From an uncultured Faecalicatena sp. (GTDB taxonomy: Bacteria; Bacillota; Clostridia; Lachnospirales; Lachnospiraceae): a stretch of DNA of 64,000 bases. Location: positions 1 through 64,000 of the forward strand of contig CAOKHZ010000005.1 in NCBI GenBank assembly GCA_948468385.1, given 5' to 3'. Position numbers and translations under genes: made by a program. The notes beneath the pieces are model-generated. The model made no database searches. It saw nothing but the letters and a program-made list of their open reading frames with translations, and was not told where the DNA came from. How positions within the stretch are numbered: position 1 is the first letter of the stretch; every line of letters begins with the position of its first letter. Below, one piece after another: positions 15,983-25,645 of this stretch.

Positions 15983-16639
15983 ATGACAAAAGCGTTCATT
16001 TTTGACCTGGACGGGACGTTGGCGGACACGTTGGATTCTTTGCACGTTTCCGTAAACAAAACTTTGGAGGAACTTGGGCTTTCCCCGATTACCCGGGAGC
16101 AGTGCAGGCAGTTCGTGGGAGACGGGGCCCGCGTGCTGATGGAAAGGTCCATTTCGGCAGTTGGCGGGGATGGTGAAGGACTATTGGACGAGGCCATGCG
16201 GATTTATGGACGTATATTTGAAGCCAACTGCACATATCATGTAGTACCCTACGAAGGAATCACGAAGCTTTTATCGTTGCTTAGGCAAAATGGGATGAAG
16301 CTGGCGGTGCTGTCCAATAAGCCGCACAGACAGACGGTACGTGTCGTGGAGGAGATTTTTGGAAAGCAGACGTTTACGTGGATTTTTGGGCAGCAGGAGG
16401 GAATTGCCAAAAAGCCCGACCCACAAGCCGCGCTTTTGATTGCCGGGAAGTTGGGCGTTACGCCTTGTGAATGCGTCTATGTCGGAGACTCCGAGGTGGA
16501 CGTCGCGACGGGGAAGGCTGCGCGTATGAAGACGATAGGGGTCGCATGGGGATTTCGCACGCGCGGGGTTCTTTTGGAGGCCGGGGCGGAGGCGATTGCA
16601 GGCTCGCCGGAAGAAATCATGGAATTGATAAAGGAATAA
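15983..16639 (+). CDS. HAD-superfamily phosphatase, Gph/PGP-like
   Basis: A 218-residue haloacid dehalogenase-fold hydrolase. Motif I is FDLDGTLADT near the N terminus, motif II is LAVLSNKPH, the motif III lysine lies in KKPDPQAAL, and motif IV is VYVGDSEVDVATGKAARM. The cap is of the helical C1 type, as in phosphoglycolate phosphatase and pyrophosphatase PpaX, so it probably acts on a small phosphate ester. The exact substrate cannot be read from the sequence. It is followed after 14 bases by a small gene in the same transcript. Confidence 0.85.
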   Translation: MTKAFIFDLDGTLADTLDSLHVSVNKTLEELGLSPITREQCRQFVGDGARVLMERSISAVGGDGEGLLDEAMRIYGRIFEANCTYHVVPYEGITKLLSLLRQNGMKLAVLSNKPHRQTVRVVEEIFGKQTFTWIFGQQEGIAKKPDPQAALLIAGKLGVTPCECVYVGDSEVDVATGKAARMKTIGVAWGFRTRGVLLEAGAEAIAGSPEEIMELIKE

Positions 16640-16653
16640 GGAGGCTTGATGTA

Positions 16654-16917
16654 ATGAACGAGTACAGTGAAGAATGTCTGTTGACTTTCCTGAAGAAACA
16701 ATCCCAGTTATTTGACGAACCGGTTGCGGGGAGCATCGAGGAGGCGGAGTCGTTTCTGGAGGACTGCATGGCGGTCGTGGTGGATTCCTTGGAGGAAGTG
16801 AAGGCGTATTTCGAGGAGAACGGTGCCGACGTAAGCGGGTTGAGTTATGACGAATTGGAAGAGCAGAGGGAGGTGTTCTCACTGCCGGATGGCCAGTACT
16901 TGATCGTGGAGGGATGA
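16654..16917 (+). CDS. small acidic protein of unknown function
   Basis: An 87-residue acidic, soluble, mostly helical protein (starts MNEYSEECLLTFLKK, ends QYLIVEG). I do not recognise a family. AATAAGGAGG before the ATG and the 14-base distance to the HAD gene indicate a two-gene operon closed by the terminator at 16944. No signal peptide, membrane helix or metal motif is seen. Confidence 0.65.
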   Translation: MNEYSEECLLTFLKKQSQLFDEPVAGSIEEAESFLEDCMAVVVDSLEEVKAYFEENGADVSGLSYDELEEQREVFSLPDGQYLIVEG

Positions 16918-16943
16918 CGTGAAAGGCGAAAATCGCAACAAGA

Positions 16944-16974
16944 AGCCGCAGCTTTAAGAGACTGCGGCTTTTTC
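16944..16974. terminator. bidirectional terminator
   Basis: AGCCGCAG at 16944-16951 and CTGCGGCT at 16962-16969 form an 8-base stem with TTTTCT after it. It ends the HAD operon. The stop codon of the convergent minus-strand gene (16954-16956) lies in the loop. Confidence 0.8.
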
Positions 16975-17391
16975 TACTGCTTGTGATATGGCATCTAAAA
17001 TGACTTGCGAGGTGTATGGCGTGTCTTCGGAAAGCGCGATGTTTTCCAATGACTGGGTGTCGTAAATCTGTTCCGCGATGTCCTCGATGGCGGGCTGTAC
17101 CAGTGGCAGCATGGCGGCCACGGACTCGTCAAGGTTGGAAAAACGGATGGAATTGATACGGGACTCGTCGACGGTGACCTCCACTTCCAGGTTGGCGTCG
17201 TTTAGGGAAAGGGTGGAGGTATAGATTCCGGGAGTATACTTTTTCCCGTCGTCGCCGGAATCCGCTTGTTTTTTGTCGGGCCGGAACATGACGGTCAGCA
17301 GGATGATGAGGACGACGGCCAATCCAAGAAAAATAGCGGTATATATAATTTCTTTCATGTGAAGCACGACGATTTTTGTGTTGGAACTCAT
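16954..17391 (-). CDS. membrane-anchored FMN_bind-like protein
   Basis: A 145-residue protein with one N-terminal membrane helix at about 13-35 (IIYTAIFLGLAVVLIILLTV) and an extracellular domain. The order YTPGIYTSTLSLNDANLEVEV, then RINSIRF, then a C-terminal YTSQVILDAISQAVEKA resembles the FMN_bind fold of RnfG/NqrC type proteins. The flavinylated SGAT-type threonine motif is replaced by SEDTPYTS, so flavin binding is doubtful. The ATG at 17391 has CAGGAG six bases upstream on the minus strand. Confidence 0.6.
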   Translation of the reverse strand: MSSNTKIVVLHMKEIIYTAIFLGLAVVLIILLTVMFRPDKKQADSGDDGKKYTPGIYTSTLSLNDANLEVEVTVDESRINSIRFSNLDESVAAMLPLVQPAIEDIAEQIYDTQSLENIALSEDTPYTSQVILDAISQAVEKAAVS

Positions 17392-17531
17392 AGGATTCTC
17401 CTGAATTTGTTTTTATCATTTTATGTGAGTGGGGCGGGAAATATTACGCGACTTTTTGATGACATTTCTGTGATGTCGTGTTATACTGTGGGGCGGGAAA
17501 AAGAACGCCGTGGAAGAAAGAAGGGAAAAGG

Positions 17532-18110
17532 ATGTTTATCATAGTCGGACTTGGGAATCCGGAAAAGAAATATGAAGGAACCAGGCATAACGTGGGATTT
17601 GCGGTCATAGACGCAATTGCGGAAAAATACAATATAGAAGTAACGACGAGAAAGCACAAAGCCTTGGTCGGGACGGGGATGATTGGCGCGCGGAAAGCCA
17701 TTTTGGCGAAGCCGCAGACTTATATGAATCTAAGCGGCGAGAGCGTGCGCAGCCTTTTGGATTTTTACAAGGTGGACGAAACGAAGGAACTGCTGGTCAT
17801 TTATGATGACGTGAGCCTTTCTCCGGGGCAGCTTCGGATACGGGCGAAGGGAAGCGCCGGAGGGCATAACGGGATGAAGAACATCATCGCCCACGTGGGA
17901 GGGCAGGCATTCCCTCGTATCAAGGTGGGGGTCGGGGAAAAGCCGGAGAAGATGGATTTGGTCGATTACGTGCTGGGACATTTTTCGGCGGGCGAGCGCG
18001 TTTTAATGGAAGAAGCGTTTTCTGCCGCCGCAAGCGCGGCAGAATTGATCGTTGCCGGGGAAATGGAGACGGCGATGAACGAGTATAATCGGAAAAAGAA
18101 GGATGAGTAG
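17532..18110 (+). CDS. pth: peptidyl-tRNA hydrolase
   Basis: A 192-residue enzyme that releases tRNA from peptidyl-tRNA dropped by ribosomes. MFIIVGLGNPEKKYEGTRHN holds the conserved Asn and the catalytic His of TRHNVGF. KPQTYMNLSGESV, VIYDDVSLSPGQLRIRAKGS and GGHNGMKNII are all family motifs. The frame is open upstream to 17478, but the usual N terminus begins at the ATG at 17532. Its end overlaps the mfd start by eight bases, a pth-mfd pairing well known in Firmicutes. Confidence 0.96.
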   Translation: MFIIVGLGNPEKKYEGTRHNVGFAVIDAIAEKYNIEVTTRKHKALVGTGMIGARKAILAKPQTYMNLSGESVRSLLDFYKVDETKELLVIYDDVSLSPGQLRIRAKGSAGGHNGMKNIIAHVGGQAFPRIKVGVGEKPEKMDLVDYVLGHFSAGERVLMEEAFSAAASAAELIVAGEMETAMNEYNRKKKDE

Positions 18111-21100
18111 GCAAGTGAAGGCATTATTGGCACCATTGCAGGAATTGGCGGATTTTAAGGAGATTGTCAGGGAGCAGAAGAAAAGCCCGGGACTTTTGCA
18201 GGTCGCGGGCTGCGTTGGTTCCCAGAAGGCCCATTTGATTTGCGCGTTGGGAGAAGGAGGGAAGCGGCGGCTTGTCGTTTATGCAAGGGAGGAACAAGCG
18301 AAGCAGGCGTGGGAGGAAATCCGTTTTCTGGAGGAAAACGCGTTTTATTACCCGGCCAGGGACTTGCTCTTTTATCATGCGGACATTAAGGGGAATTACC
18401 TGAAAAGCCAGAGGATGGAAGCGGTGAGGGCGTTGCTTGAGCTTCCAGAGACTGTCATCGTTACGACGGTGGACGCATTTTTGGACGGGTTGAAGCCCTT
18501 GCAGGAAATTGTCAGGGAGCGGATTGTTTTGGAATCGGGAAAGCCCGTGGACTTCACGTTGTTGCAAAAGAACCTTGCCGACCTGGGATACGTGCGGGAG
18601 GAGCAGGTGGAAGGCCCGGGACAGTTCGCCGTGCGCGGCGGCCTTCTGGACGTGTTTCCGTTGACCGGGGAGGTTCCCGTGCGAATCGAGCTGTGGGGGG
18701 ACGAGATTGACTCCGTCCGCTCATTCGAGGTGGAGAGCCAGCGTTCGATAGAAAATCTGGAATCGATCGTCATTTATCCGGCAGAGGAGACTCTGGGAGA
18801 GGAAGGGGAATGCGTTTCCTTTCTGGACTATTTTCCAGAGACGGAGTGCGCGGTGTATCTCGACGAGCCGGTGCGCCTCATGGAACGTCTTGCCGAGGTG
18901 GAGGACGAATATTTATCAGGCTTGTCGGGGCGCGAGGAGGCGGGGGTTAAAGAGAAGCAAAGGCTGGCCGTGTTTTCGGCGGCGGACGTTTTGACGAAGC
19001 TGAATCAGTATCATGCGGTTGGCTTCACGACTCTGGAAAACAAGTGCAAGGGGTTTGACCTTAAAAGGACGTTTTCCATTCATGCCCAGAGCGTGAATCC
19101 GTATAATAATAGTTTCGAGACGTTGACGAGGGATTTGAAGCGTCTCAAGCGAAACGGATACCGCGTCGTGTTGCTTTCCGGTTCCCGCACGAGGGCAAAG
19201 CGTCTGGCGGAGGATTTGCGCGATTATGATTTGAGTAGCTTTTATAGCGAGGACATGGAACGCGAGGTGCAGGCGGGGGAAATCCTCGTGGCATACGGCC
19301 ATGTGGCGGAGGGCTACGAGTATCCGATGCTGAAGTTCATGGTGATTTCCGAGACCGACATTTTTGGGCGCAGAAAGAAAAAGAGGCGGCACAAGAGAAC
19401 CTACGAGGGACAGAAGATACAAGATTTCGCGGAACTGAAGGTAGGGGACTACGTGGTTCATGAAAACCATGGTTTGGGAGTTTACGAAGGCATCGAACAA
19501 ATTAAGGTGGACAAGGTGACCAAGGACTATATGAAAATCCGCTATGCGGACAGCGGCATCTTGTATATATTGGCCACGCAGATGGATTTGATTCAGAAAT
19601 ATGCGGGAGCCGACGCGAAAAAGCCAAAGCTGAACAAACTGGGCACGAGCCAGTGGATGAAGACGAAAAGCCAGGTGAAGCGGGCGGTGCGGATAGTGGC
19701 AAAGGACTTGGTGAGCCTTTACGCGGCCAGGCAAAACATGGAGGGACACGTGTACGAGCCGGACACGGTGTGGCAGAAGGAATTTGAGGAAATGTTTCCG
19801 TTCGAGGAGACGGAAGATCAAATTCAGGCCATCGAGGACACGAAGCGGGACATGGAGAGTAAGAAAATCATGGATCGCCTCATCTGTGGGGACGTGGGAT
19901 ACGGAAAGACCGAGATTGCCATCCGGGCGGCCTTTAAGGCGGTGCAGGAAGGCAAACAGGTAGTTTACCTCGTGCCGACCACGATTCTCGCGCAGCAGCA
20001 TTATAACACGTTCATCCAGAGGATGAAGGACTTTCCGGTGCGCGTGGACTTGCTCTGTCGGTTCCGCACATCTGCCCAGCAGAAAAAGACGGTGGAAGAT
20101 TTGAAGAAAGGGCTGGTCGACATCGTGATCGGGACGCACCGGGTCTTGTCGAAAGACGTGGGCTATAAGGATCTGGGGATGCTCATTATCGACGAGGAAC
20201 AGCGGTTCGGGGTCACGCATAAGGAAAAAATCAAGCAATTGCGCAAGAACGTGGACGTGCTGACGTTGACCGCCACGCCGATTCCGCGCACGCTTCACAT
20301 GAGCCTGATTGGCATCCGTGACATGAGCGTGCTCGAGGAAGCCCCGATGGACCGGATGCCGATTCAGACCTACGTGATGGAATATAATGACGAGATGGTG
20401 CGGGAGGCGATTGAGCGGGAACTGTCAAGGGACGGGCAGGTCTATTACGTGTACAACCGGGTGCAGGACATCGCGGACGTGACGGGACGCGTGCAAAGAT
20501 TGGTGCCGGAGGCGAACGTGGCGTTCGCGCACGGACAGATGAACGAGCGGCAGTTGGAAAATATCATGTATGATTTCATCAACGGGGACATTGACGTTTT
20601 GGTGTCCACCACGATTATCGAAACGGGGCTGGACATTTCCAACGCCAACACGATGATCATCCACGACGCGGACCAGATGGGCTTGTCGCAGCTTTACCAG
20701 CTGCGCGGGCGCGTGGGGCGTTCGAACCGCATGGCGTATGCGTTTTTGCTGTATCGACGTGACAAGCTGTTGAAGGAAATCGCGGAGAAGCGTTTGGCGG
20801 CCATCCGCGAATTTACCGACCTTGGTTCCGGGTTCAAGATTGCCATGCGTGATCTGGAGATTCGCGGCGCGGGAAACCTTTTGGGGGCGGAGCAGCACGG
20901 ACACATGGAGGCGGTTGGTTATGACCTATATTGCAAGATGCTAAACGAGGCGGTCAAGCAGGAGAAGGGCGAGCTTCCCGAGGAAGTATACGCCACTTCC
21001 ATTGACTTGAACCTGGATGCCTACATTCCGCGCTCTTACATTCCGAACGAGTATCAGAAGCTGGACATTTACAAGCGCATTGCGTCCATTGAGAATGAGG

Positions 21101-21453
21101 AGGAGATGGACGACATGGTGGAGGAGCTGATTGACCGTTTTGGCGACATTCCGAGGAAAGTGCAGCAACTCTTGCGCGTCGCGGTGCTCAAGGGGATGGC
21201 GCACGAGGCGGGGCTTACGAGCGTCGAGCAGAAGGAAGGTGAACTGAAGCTTACCATGTTCGAGCGGGCGAACGTGCAGGTGGCCAAGATTTCGCCGCTG
21301 GTGGAAAAGTATCGCGGGGAACTTGTTTTCAAGGCGGAAAAGCCACCGTATTTCTTGTATCGCAAGAAAGGAAGAAGCGGCAAGGGGAAGGAAGAGGACG
21401 TGCTCGAAGTTGTGAAAATGCTGTTAATTGAAATAAAAGGCTTGTTAGATTAG
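18103..21453 (+). CDS. mfd: transcription-repair coupling factor Mfd
   Basis: An 1116-residue DNA translocase that removes RNA polymerase stalled at lesions and recruits UvrA. The UvrB-like N-terminal module is followed by the CarD-like RNA polymerase-interaction domain ([19 protein letters not shown] at about 450). The RecG-like helicase core comes next, with Walker [16 protein letters not shown] box [18 protein letters not shown] and the translocation motif near [12 protein letters not shown]. The C-terminal TRCF domain closes the protein. Length is normal for the family. The ATG overlaps the pth end. Confidence 0.97.
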   Translation: MSRQVKALLAPLQELADFKEIVREQKKSPGLLQVAGCVGSQKAHLICALGEGGKRRLVVYAREEQAKQAWEEIRFLEENAFYYPARDLLFYHADIKGNYLKSQRMEAVRALLELPETVIVTTVDAFLDGLKPLQEIVRERIVLESGKPVDFTLLQKNLADLGYVREEQVEGPGQFAVRGGLLDVFPLTGEVPVRIELWGDEIDSVRSFEVESQRSIENLESIVIYPAEETLGEEGECVSFLDYFPETECAVYLDEPVRLMERLAEVEDEYLSGLSGREEAGVKEKQRLAVFSAADVLTKLNQYHAVGFTTLENKCKGFDLKRTFSIHAQSVNPYNNSFETLTRDLKRLKRNGYRVVLLSGSRTRAKRLAEDLRDYDLSSFYSEDMEREVQAGEILVAYGHVAEGYEYPMLKFMVISETDIFGRRKKKRRHKRTYEGQKIQDFAELKVGDYVVHENHGLGVYEGIEQIKVDKVTKDYMKIRYADSGILYILATQMDLIQKYAGADAKKPKLNKLGTSQWMKTKSQVKRAVRIVAKDLVSLYAARQNMEGHVYEPDTVWQKEFEEMFPFEETEDQIQAIEDTKRDMESKKIMDRLICGDVGYGKTEIAIRAAFKAVQEGKQVVYLVPTTILAQQHYNTFIQRMKDFPVRVDLLCRFRTSAQQKKTVEDLKKGLVDIVIGTHRVLSKDVGYKDLGMLIIDEEQRFGVTHKEKIKQLRKNVDVLTLTATPIPRTLHMSLIGIRDMSVLEEAPMDRMPIQTYVMEYNDEMVREAIERELSRDGQVYYVYNRVQDIADVTGRVQRLVPEANVAFAHGQMNERQLENIMYDFINGDIDVLVSTTIIETGLDISNANTMIIHDADQMGLSQLYQLRGRVGRSNRMAYAFLLYRRDKLLKEIAEKRLAAIREFTDLGSGFKIAMRDLEIRGAGNLLGAEQHGHMEAVGYDLYCKMLNEAVKQEKGELPEEVYATSIDLNLDAYIPRSYIPNEYQKLDIYKRIASIENEEEMDDMVEELIDRFGDIPRKVQQLLRVAVLKGMAHEAGLTSVEQKEGELKLTMFERANVQVAKISPLVEKYRGELVFKAEKPPYFLYRKKGRSGKGKEEDVLEVVKMLLIEIKGLLD

Positions 21454-21470
21454 GAAAAAGAGTTTATACT
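21442..21470 (+). promoter_or_regulatory. sigma-A promoter of the foldase gene
   Basis: TTGTTA at 21442-21447 and TATACT at 21465-21470 with a 17-base spacer. It overlaps the last codons of mfd. Confidence 0.65.
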
Positions 21471-21506
21471 AAATAAGTTAGAAAATACGCAGGAGGCTAT
21501 TTTAGG

Positions 21507-22550
21507 ATGAAACAGTGGAGAAGAAGAGGAATCGTGTTGATTGCGGCGTTTTCGCTTGCCGCGGCATCACTTATGGGCTGTGGGGCCGCGGATCCGGAGG
21601 AGACGGTTTTGACGGTGGGAGATACGCAGGTGCCTTTCGGCGTCGTGAACTATTTTGCGAGGATGCAGCAGGCCCGCTACGAGACCTACTATGCTGGCAT
21701 GATGGGGATGACCGGGGAGGCATTCTGGAAGCAGAACAGTTCTGACGAAGAGACGTATGAAGAGATGGTGAAAAAGGGCGTGATGGATGACATGCAACAG
21801 TTATACTTGATTCGCCAGCATGCCGAAGAGTATGGAGTCGAGCTCTCCGAGGAAGAAGAGGCCGCCATCGAGGAGGCCGCGAAGCAGTTTGTCGCCGACA
21901 ACGCGCAGGAGGCACGCGACGTCGTGTCCGGCGAGGAGAAGTACGTCAAGGAGTATTTGACCTTGATGGCGATTGAGAGCAAAGTGGCACCGCTCATGAT
22001 GGAGGGCGTTGACGAGGACGTGTCTGACGAAGAAGCCGCCCAGAAGGCGATGGAGTATATCTATCTTTCTTATAGCACGACGGATGCGGATGGAAATAGC
22101 GTGGACATGAGTGACGAGGAGAAGGAAAGCTTGAAAGCCGACGTGCAGGAGAAGTTAGACGAGGTAAAGGCCGGGGACGTTACGTTTGACGAGATGGCCG
22201 AGGACTTGGGCGTGTCGGTGCAGACGGCGACGTTTGACAAGGACAGCTACGCGCCGAACGCGGACTTGGTAGAGGCGGCAGATGCCCTGGAGAAGGAGGA
22301 TGACTATACGGACCTGGTGGAGATTGACCGAGGGATTTATGTGGGACATTTGACCAGTTTGCTTGACCGGGACGCGACCGACGCGAAAAAGGAGAGCATC
22401 GTCGAGCAGCGCAAGAACGAGCAGTTCTCGGATTTGGTGGAAAAGTGGAAGGAAGAGACCACGATTACGGTGAACGAGGGACTTTGGAAGAAAGTGAGCT
22501 TTAAAAAGCAGGGCGTGACCATAAAGGACACGACGACGGCGACGGAGTAG
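21507..22550 (+). CDS. PrsA/SurA-like lipoprotein foldase
   Basis: A 347-residue lipoprotein. The signal peptide ends in the lipobox LMGC at about residue 25. The body is very acidic and helical, with a SurA-N like segment (VLTVGDTQVPFGVVNYFARM, then repeated Glu-rich helices) and a degenerate parvulin-like part at about 170-300 (AMEYIYLSYSTTDADGN to GHLTSLLDRDA). This fits secretion chaperones of the PrsA group at the outer face of the membrane, though rotamase activity is uncertain. It has its own promoter and a strong terminator, so it is monocistronic. Confidence 0.75.
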   Translation: MKQWRRRGIVLIAAFSLAAASLMGCGAADPEETVLTVGDTQVPFGVVNYFARMQQARYETYYAGMMGMTGEAFWKQNSSDEETYEEMVKKGVMDDMQQLYLIRQHAEEYGVELSEEEEAAIEEAAKQFVADNAQEARDVVSGEEKYVKEYLTLMAIESKVAPLMMEGVDEDVSDEEAAQKAMEYIYLSYSTTDADGNSVDMSDEEKESLKADVQEKLDEVKAGDVTFDEMAEDLGVSVQTATFDKDSYAPNADLVEAADALEKEDDYTDLVEIDRGIYVGHLTSLLDRDATDAKKESIVEQRKNEQFSDLVEKWKEETTITVNEGLWKKVSFKKQGVTIKDTTTATE

Positions 22551-22613
22551 GGCGAGTGGATGATAAAAGAAAATGAGTTATCTTGCGTGGCTGCAGGCCG
22601 TGAAAAATAAAGA

Positions 22614-22657
22614 AGACGGACAAGATACAGAAATCACGAATCTTGTCCGTCTTTTTT
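22614..22657 (+). terminator. intrinsic terminator
   Basis: AGACGGACAAGA (22614-22625) pairs perfectly with TCTTGTCCGTCT (22641-22652), followed by six T. It closes the foldase gene and also faces the end of the convergent kinase-like gene. Confidence 0.9.
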
Positions 22658-22673
22658 GACGCTTTCATTACCT

Positions 22674-23159
22674 TTATATGTATTCCGCCTTTTCGAAATA
22701 ATGCATCAAAATGTCCGCGCAGTTCTCGACGCCCAGTTCGCTGGTGTCAAGTATCATGTGGTAATCATTGACATCGCCCCAGGCCTTGCCGGTGTGTTCG
22801 TGGTAATACTCGGCGCGCTCCGCGTCGGTGTGCTCCACGAGGGCTTTCGCGTCCTCGTAAGAGAGGTGGTCGGATTCCTCGATGCGGTGGATGCGGAACT
22901 CCTTGTCGGCGCAGATGAAGATGTTGAAGACGTTCAACTTGCTTTTTAGGATGTCGGAAGCGCAACGTCCGAGGATGATGCAGGGGCTTTTGGCCAGTTC
23001 CTGTATGGCCTCGACTTCCGACTCGTAAGCCTTCTCGCCTAATTTCTGTTCGATGTATGCCTTGTCATATATAGGAATGTCCAGCCTCTCTGAAAGTTCC
23101 TGAGCAATCACATGGGTACCGGTACCAAATCTCCTGCTCATGGTAATCACTAGTTTCAT
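22674..23159 (-). CDS. cytidylate kinase-like family protein
   Basis: A 161-residue P-loop kinase-like protein. The start MKLVITMSRRFGTGTHVIAQ resembles the Cytidylate_kin_2 family, in which GxxxGTGT takes the P-loop place; here it is degenerate (SRRFGTGTH). CIILGRCASDIL and ADKEFRIHRI follow the usual order. It is shorter than the roughly 200 residues of most members. The natural substrate of the family is not established. A minus-strand extended -10 (TGGTATAAT) lies at 23274-23282, and GGAGGGAG precedes the start. Confidence 0.75.
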   Translation of the reverse strand: MKLVITMSRRFGTGTHVIAQELSERLDIPIYDKAYIEQKLGEKAYESEVEAIQELAKSPCIILGRCASDILKSKLNVFNIFICADKEFRIHRIEESDHLSYEDAKALVEHTDAERAEYYHEHTGKAWGDVNDYHMILDTSELGVENCADILMHYFEKAEYI

Positions 23160-23273
23160 TGGTGAAATCTCCCTCCTTCGTAGGTGGCAGGCGTTTTCAC
23201 CGCCGCGAGGCGGAAATGCTTGCCGTATATGAATAGAACTGCTTGGTCAGGAAGAACCTTGCCAAGTGCTCCT

Positions 23274-23282
23274 ATTATACCA
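23274..23282 (-). promoter_or_regulatory. extended -10 promoter of the kinase-like gene
   Basis: On the minus strand the bases read TGGTATAAT, a perfect extended -10, with a T-rich but poor -35 region. The 293-base gap 23160-23452 contains this, a short CTTGG/CCAAG palindrome, and nothing else I can identify. Confidence 0.5.
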
Positions 23283-23452
23283 CTAAACTGGGAAAAGGAA
23301 AAGTGAAAGTTTTGAGAACAGAGTTACTTCGGAATGTAGCAAAAAATGATGGAAATGCGGACGTGGTTGTGATATGATAGCTATACAAAAGCAGAGAGGG
23401 AATGGTTGATGAGTATAGATAAAATGATAGAAAGTGAGGAAGTTGAATAATT

Positions 23453-24358
23453 ATGTCATTTACGGGGATTATGTTCCGGCTGCTGGCCGGATACGGGGAC
23501 AAGAAGAGGGACAAGAAGTTGAAGGCACCAGAGGACGTCACGGCGTTAAAAGACATTGCCTATGCGGGCGGGGGGAAATACAACCTGCTTGACGTGTATT
23601 ATCCGAAGGGCGCGTCCGGGAAGTTGCCGGTCATCGTCAGCATTCATGGCGGGGGCTATGTTTATGGCACAAAGGAAGTATATTACCATTATGGAATGTA
23701 TCTGGCGAGTCAGGGATACACGGTCGTGAACTTCAATTATCATCTGGCACCGAAGGCAAAGTTCCCGACGCAGCTTGGGGAAATCAACCAGGTTTTTGTC
23801 TGGATGGCGGCCAATGCGGACAAGTTCCACATGGACCTGGAAAACGTGTTCGTGGTCGGCGACTCGGCGGGGGCGCAGCTTAACAGCCATTACGCGGCAA
23901 TTTATTCAAATCCGGAGTTCGCGGCGAAATTTGATTTCGCGGTACCAAGCAAAATTAAGATTCGGGCGATTGCCCTCAATTGTGGAATGTACGTGATTGG
24001 CGAAAACGAGATGAATGAGAAAAATACTTCGGGCATCAATAGTGACGATTTGATGAAAGATTATTTGGGGAAGGAACGGCCCGAGAAGCTTTTGGAGCAG
24101 ATTGACGTGCTGGGCAATGTTACTTCGTCATTTCCCCCGTCGTTCATTATGACGGCGGAGTATGATTTCCTGAAGGAAAAGGCGGAGCCGATGTATGAGT
24201 TTTTAAAGGAGAAGGGCGTTCCCTGCGAGTGGAAGAAGTACGGCGAGGAGGGACAAAAGCATATGGCTCACGTGTTCCACGTCAACATGAACTTGGAAGA
24301 GGCAAGGCAGTGCAATCAGGACGAAATCGCGTTTTTTAAAAAATATGAGGTAAAATAG
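23453..24358 (+). CDS. alpha/beta hydrolase, HSL-type esterase
   Basis: A 301-residue alpha/beta hydrolase. The oxyanion-hole motif is HGGGYVYG, the nucleophile elbow is GDSAGAQ, the acid is the Asp of TAEYDFL, and the His is in the C-terminal MAHVFH. These mark the hormone-sensitive-lipase/carboxylesterase group, acting on short acyl or acetyl esters. The glycan-degrading genes elsewhere in the window suggest carbohydrate acetyl esters as one possibility. No signal peptide is seen, so it is likely cytosolic. The first residues before the core (MSFTGIMFRLLAGYG) are mildly hydrophobic. Confidence 0.85.
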   Translation: MSFTGIMFRLLAGYGDKKRDKKLKAPEDVTALKDIAYAGGGKYNLLDVYYPKGASGKLPVIVSIHGGGYVYGTKEVYYHYGMYLASQGYTVVNFNYHLAPKAKFPTQLGEINQVFVWMAANADKFHMDLENVFVVGDSAGAQLNSHYAAIYSNPEFAAKFDFAVPSKIKIRAIALNCGMYVIGENEMNEKNTSGINSDDLMKDYLGKERPEKLLEQIDVLGNVTSSFPPSFIMTAEYDFLKEKAEPMYEFLKEKGVPCEWKKYGEEGQKHMAHVFHVNMNLEEARQCNQDEIAFFKKYEVK

Positions 24359-24377
24359 TTACTGGAATAAAGAAATG

Positions 24378-24517
24378 CGAGATGGGATGAACTGCCGGAA
24401 TTATTAGAAATACGAGGCAGGATGAATTGCCAGAATTATTAGAAATACGAGGCAGGATGAATTGCCGGAATCATTAAAAATACGAGGTGAGATAAATTGC
24501 CGGAGTTACCAGAAGTG
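24378..24517 (+). repeat. 35-bp tandem repeat covering the mutM start
   Basis: Four 35-base units begin at 24378, 24413, 24448 and 24483. Each has a purine-rich stretch, then (A/T)TGCC(G/A)GAA-like bases. The fourth unit is the true ribosome site and first codons of mutM (TTGCCGGAGTTACCAGAA). The upstream units are diverged copies of that initiation region. Confidence 0.9.
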
Positions 24518-25369
24518 GAGATGGTAAGGCGGGTACTGGATCCGCAGCTTGTCGGGAAGTCCATTCGCGCGGTACGGCTGATAACCCCGGGGGTAATCGC
24601 CCATCCGGGGGCGGAGGAGTTCGTTGCGGGAGTTGTCGGCAGGCGTGTTGCGGGGATGGAGAGACGGGGGAAGTTTTTACAGATATTACTGTACGACGGC
24701 GGACGCATCGTCGTACATTTTCGCATGACGGGATGCCTTCTGCTTGTGGATACGGATTGCCCGCCAGAAAAGCATACACATGTGGTATTTTCGCTGGATG
24801 ACGGGCGGGAATTACGTTACAGTGACCAGCGTAGGTTCGGGCGGTTGTGGTTTGTTCCGGCTATGGCGAACGTGTCAGGGGAAGACAGAGTTCGCCCGGC
24901 GGACGAGGGTGCGACGGGACTTTCAATCACCGGGATGGATAAGTTGGGTTTGGAGCCGTTTGACAAACGCGTGACGTGGAAATATTTGCAGGAAAAACTG
25001 GGGAATAGGCGAATTAGCATCAAGGAAGGTTTGCTTGACCAAGGTGTCGTCGCCGGAATCGGCAACATTTATTCAGACGAGATTTTATTCGCGAGCAGAA
25101 TTTATCCAGGGCAAGAAGCGCGCACGCTTACCGTGGCGCAGTGGAAACGTTTAGCGGTGCAGATTCCGCTTACGATGGAGTACTACATAGAAACGAATGA
25201 GATTTCTTTTGAGGATTATGTGAAAGGGAGGGGCAAGGATTACCGCAATACGCCGTATCTCAAGGTATATGGACAGAAAGGCGAGCCGTGTCCCAAATGT
25301 GGGACGCCTTTGGAGAGTGCGAGGATTGGCGGTCGCTCTAGTGTATATTGCGTGAAATGTCAAAAGTAA
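24497..25369 (+). CDS. mutM: formamidopyrimidine-DNA glycosylase MutM (Fpg)
   Basis: A 290-residue base-excision repair enzyme that removes 8-oxoguanine and formamidopyrimidines. Translation starts at TTG, giving MPELPEVEMV with the catalytic N-terminal Pro and Glu. The beta-F zinc finger at the C terminus has four Cys (CPKCGTPL...YCVKCQK), and the helix-two-turns-helix part contains DQGVVAGIGNIYSDEILF. An insertion of about 15 residues after the RFGRLWF segment is not seen in the E. coli enzyme. The upstream repeat carries three decoy copies of the start region. Confidence 0.95.
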   Translation: MPELPEVEMVRRVLDPQLVGKSIRAVRLITPGVIAHPGAEEFVAGVVGRRVAGMERRGKFLQILLYDGGRIVVHFRMTGCLLLVDTDCPPEKHTHVVFSLDDGRELRYSDQRRFGRLWFVPAMANVSGEDRVRPADEGATGLSITGMDKLGLEPFDKRVTWKYLQEKLGNRRISIKEGLLDQGVVAGIGNIYSDEILFASRIYPGQEARTLTVAQWKRLAVQIPLTMEYYIETNEISFEDYVKGRGKDYRNTPYLKVYGQKGEPCPKCGTPLESARIGGRSSVYCVKCQK

Positions 25370-25384
25370 GAGGAGGAATATAAA

Positions 25385-25645
25385 ATGCCGCATATCATAC
25401 CGATTAACGAGTTGAAAAACATTTCGGGAATTTCTGATATGTGCCATAAGGTGGATGAACCAATTTATATTACCAAAAATGGATATGGCGACATGGTAAT
25501 TATGAGTATGGAAATATATGAGAGCACTATGCGACAGCTTTCTATGTATCGAGATATTGAAATATCCGAGAAACAGATAGAAAACGGTCAGATAAAAGAT
25601 GCCAGAATATCTTTGAAAGAAAAGAGGGCAAAATATGGCTTATAA
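25385..25645 (+). CDS. Phd/YefM-type antitoxin
   Basis: An 86-residue protein with the N-terminal Phd/YefM fold (PIYITKNGYGDMVIMSMEIYE) that dimerises and binds DNA, and a C-terminal helical part that would wrap a RelE/ParE toxin. AGAGGAGG lies before the ATG. It follows mutM by 15 bases, so it may be read from the mutM transcript. Its end overlaps the toxin start by 11 bases. The antitoxin is intact while the toxin frame is broken. Confidence 0.85.
   Translation: MPHIIPINELKNISGISDMCHKVDEPIYITKNGYGDMVIMSMEIYESTMRQLSMYRDIEISEKQIENGQIKDARISLKEKRAKYGL

Noticed and set aside
18916-20298. 460-residue minus-strand open frame inside mfd
   Set aside because: It mirrors the codon pattern of a clear mfd frame, is rich in His, Leu and Arg, and matches no protein I recognise. 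The same reasoning removes the 442-residue frame at 5092-6420.
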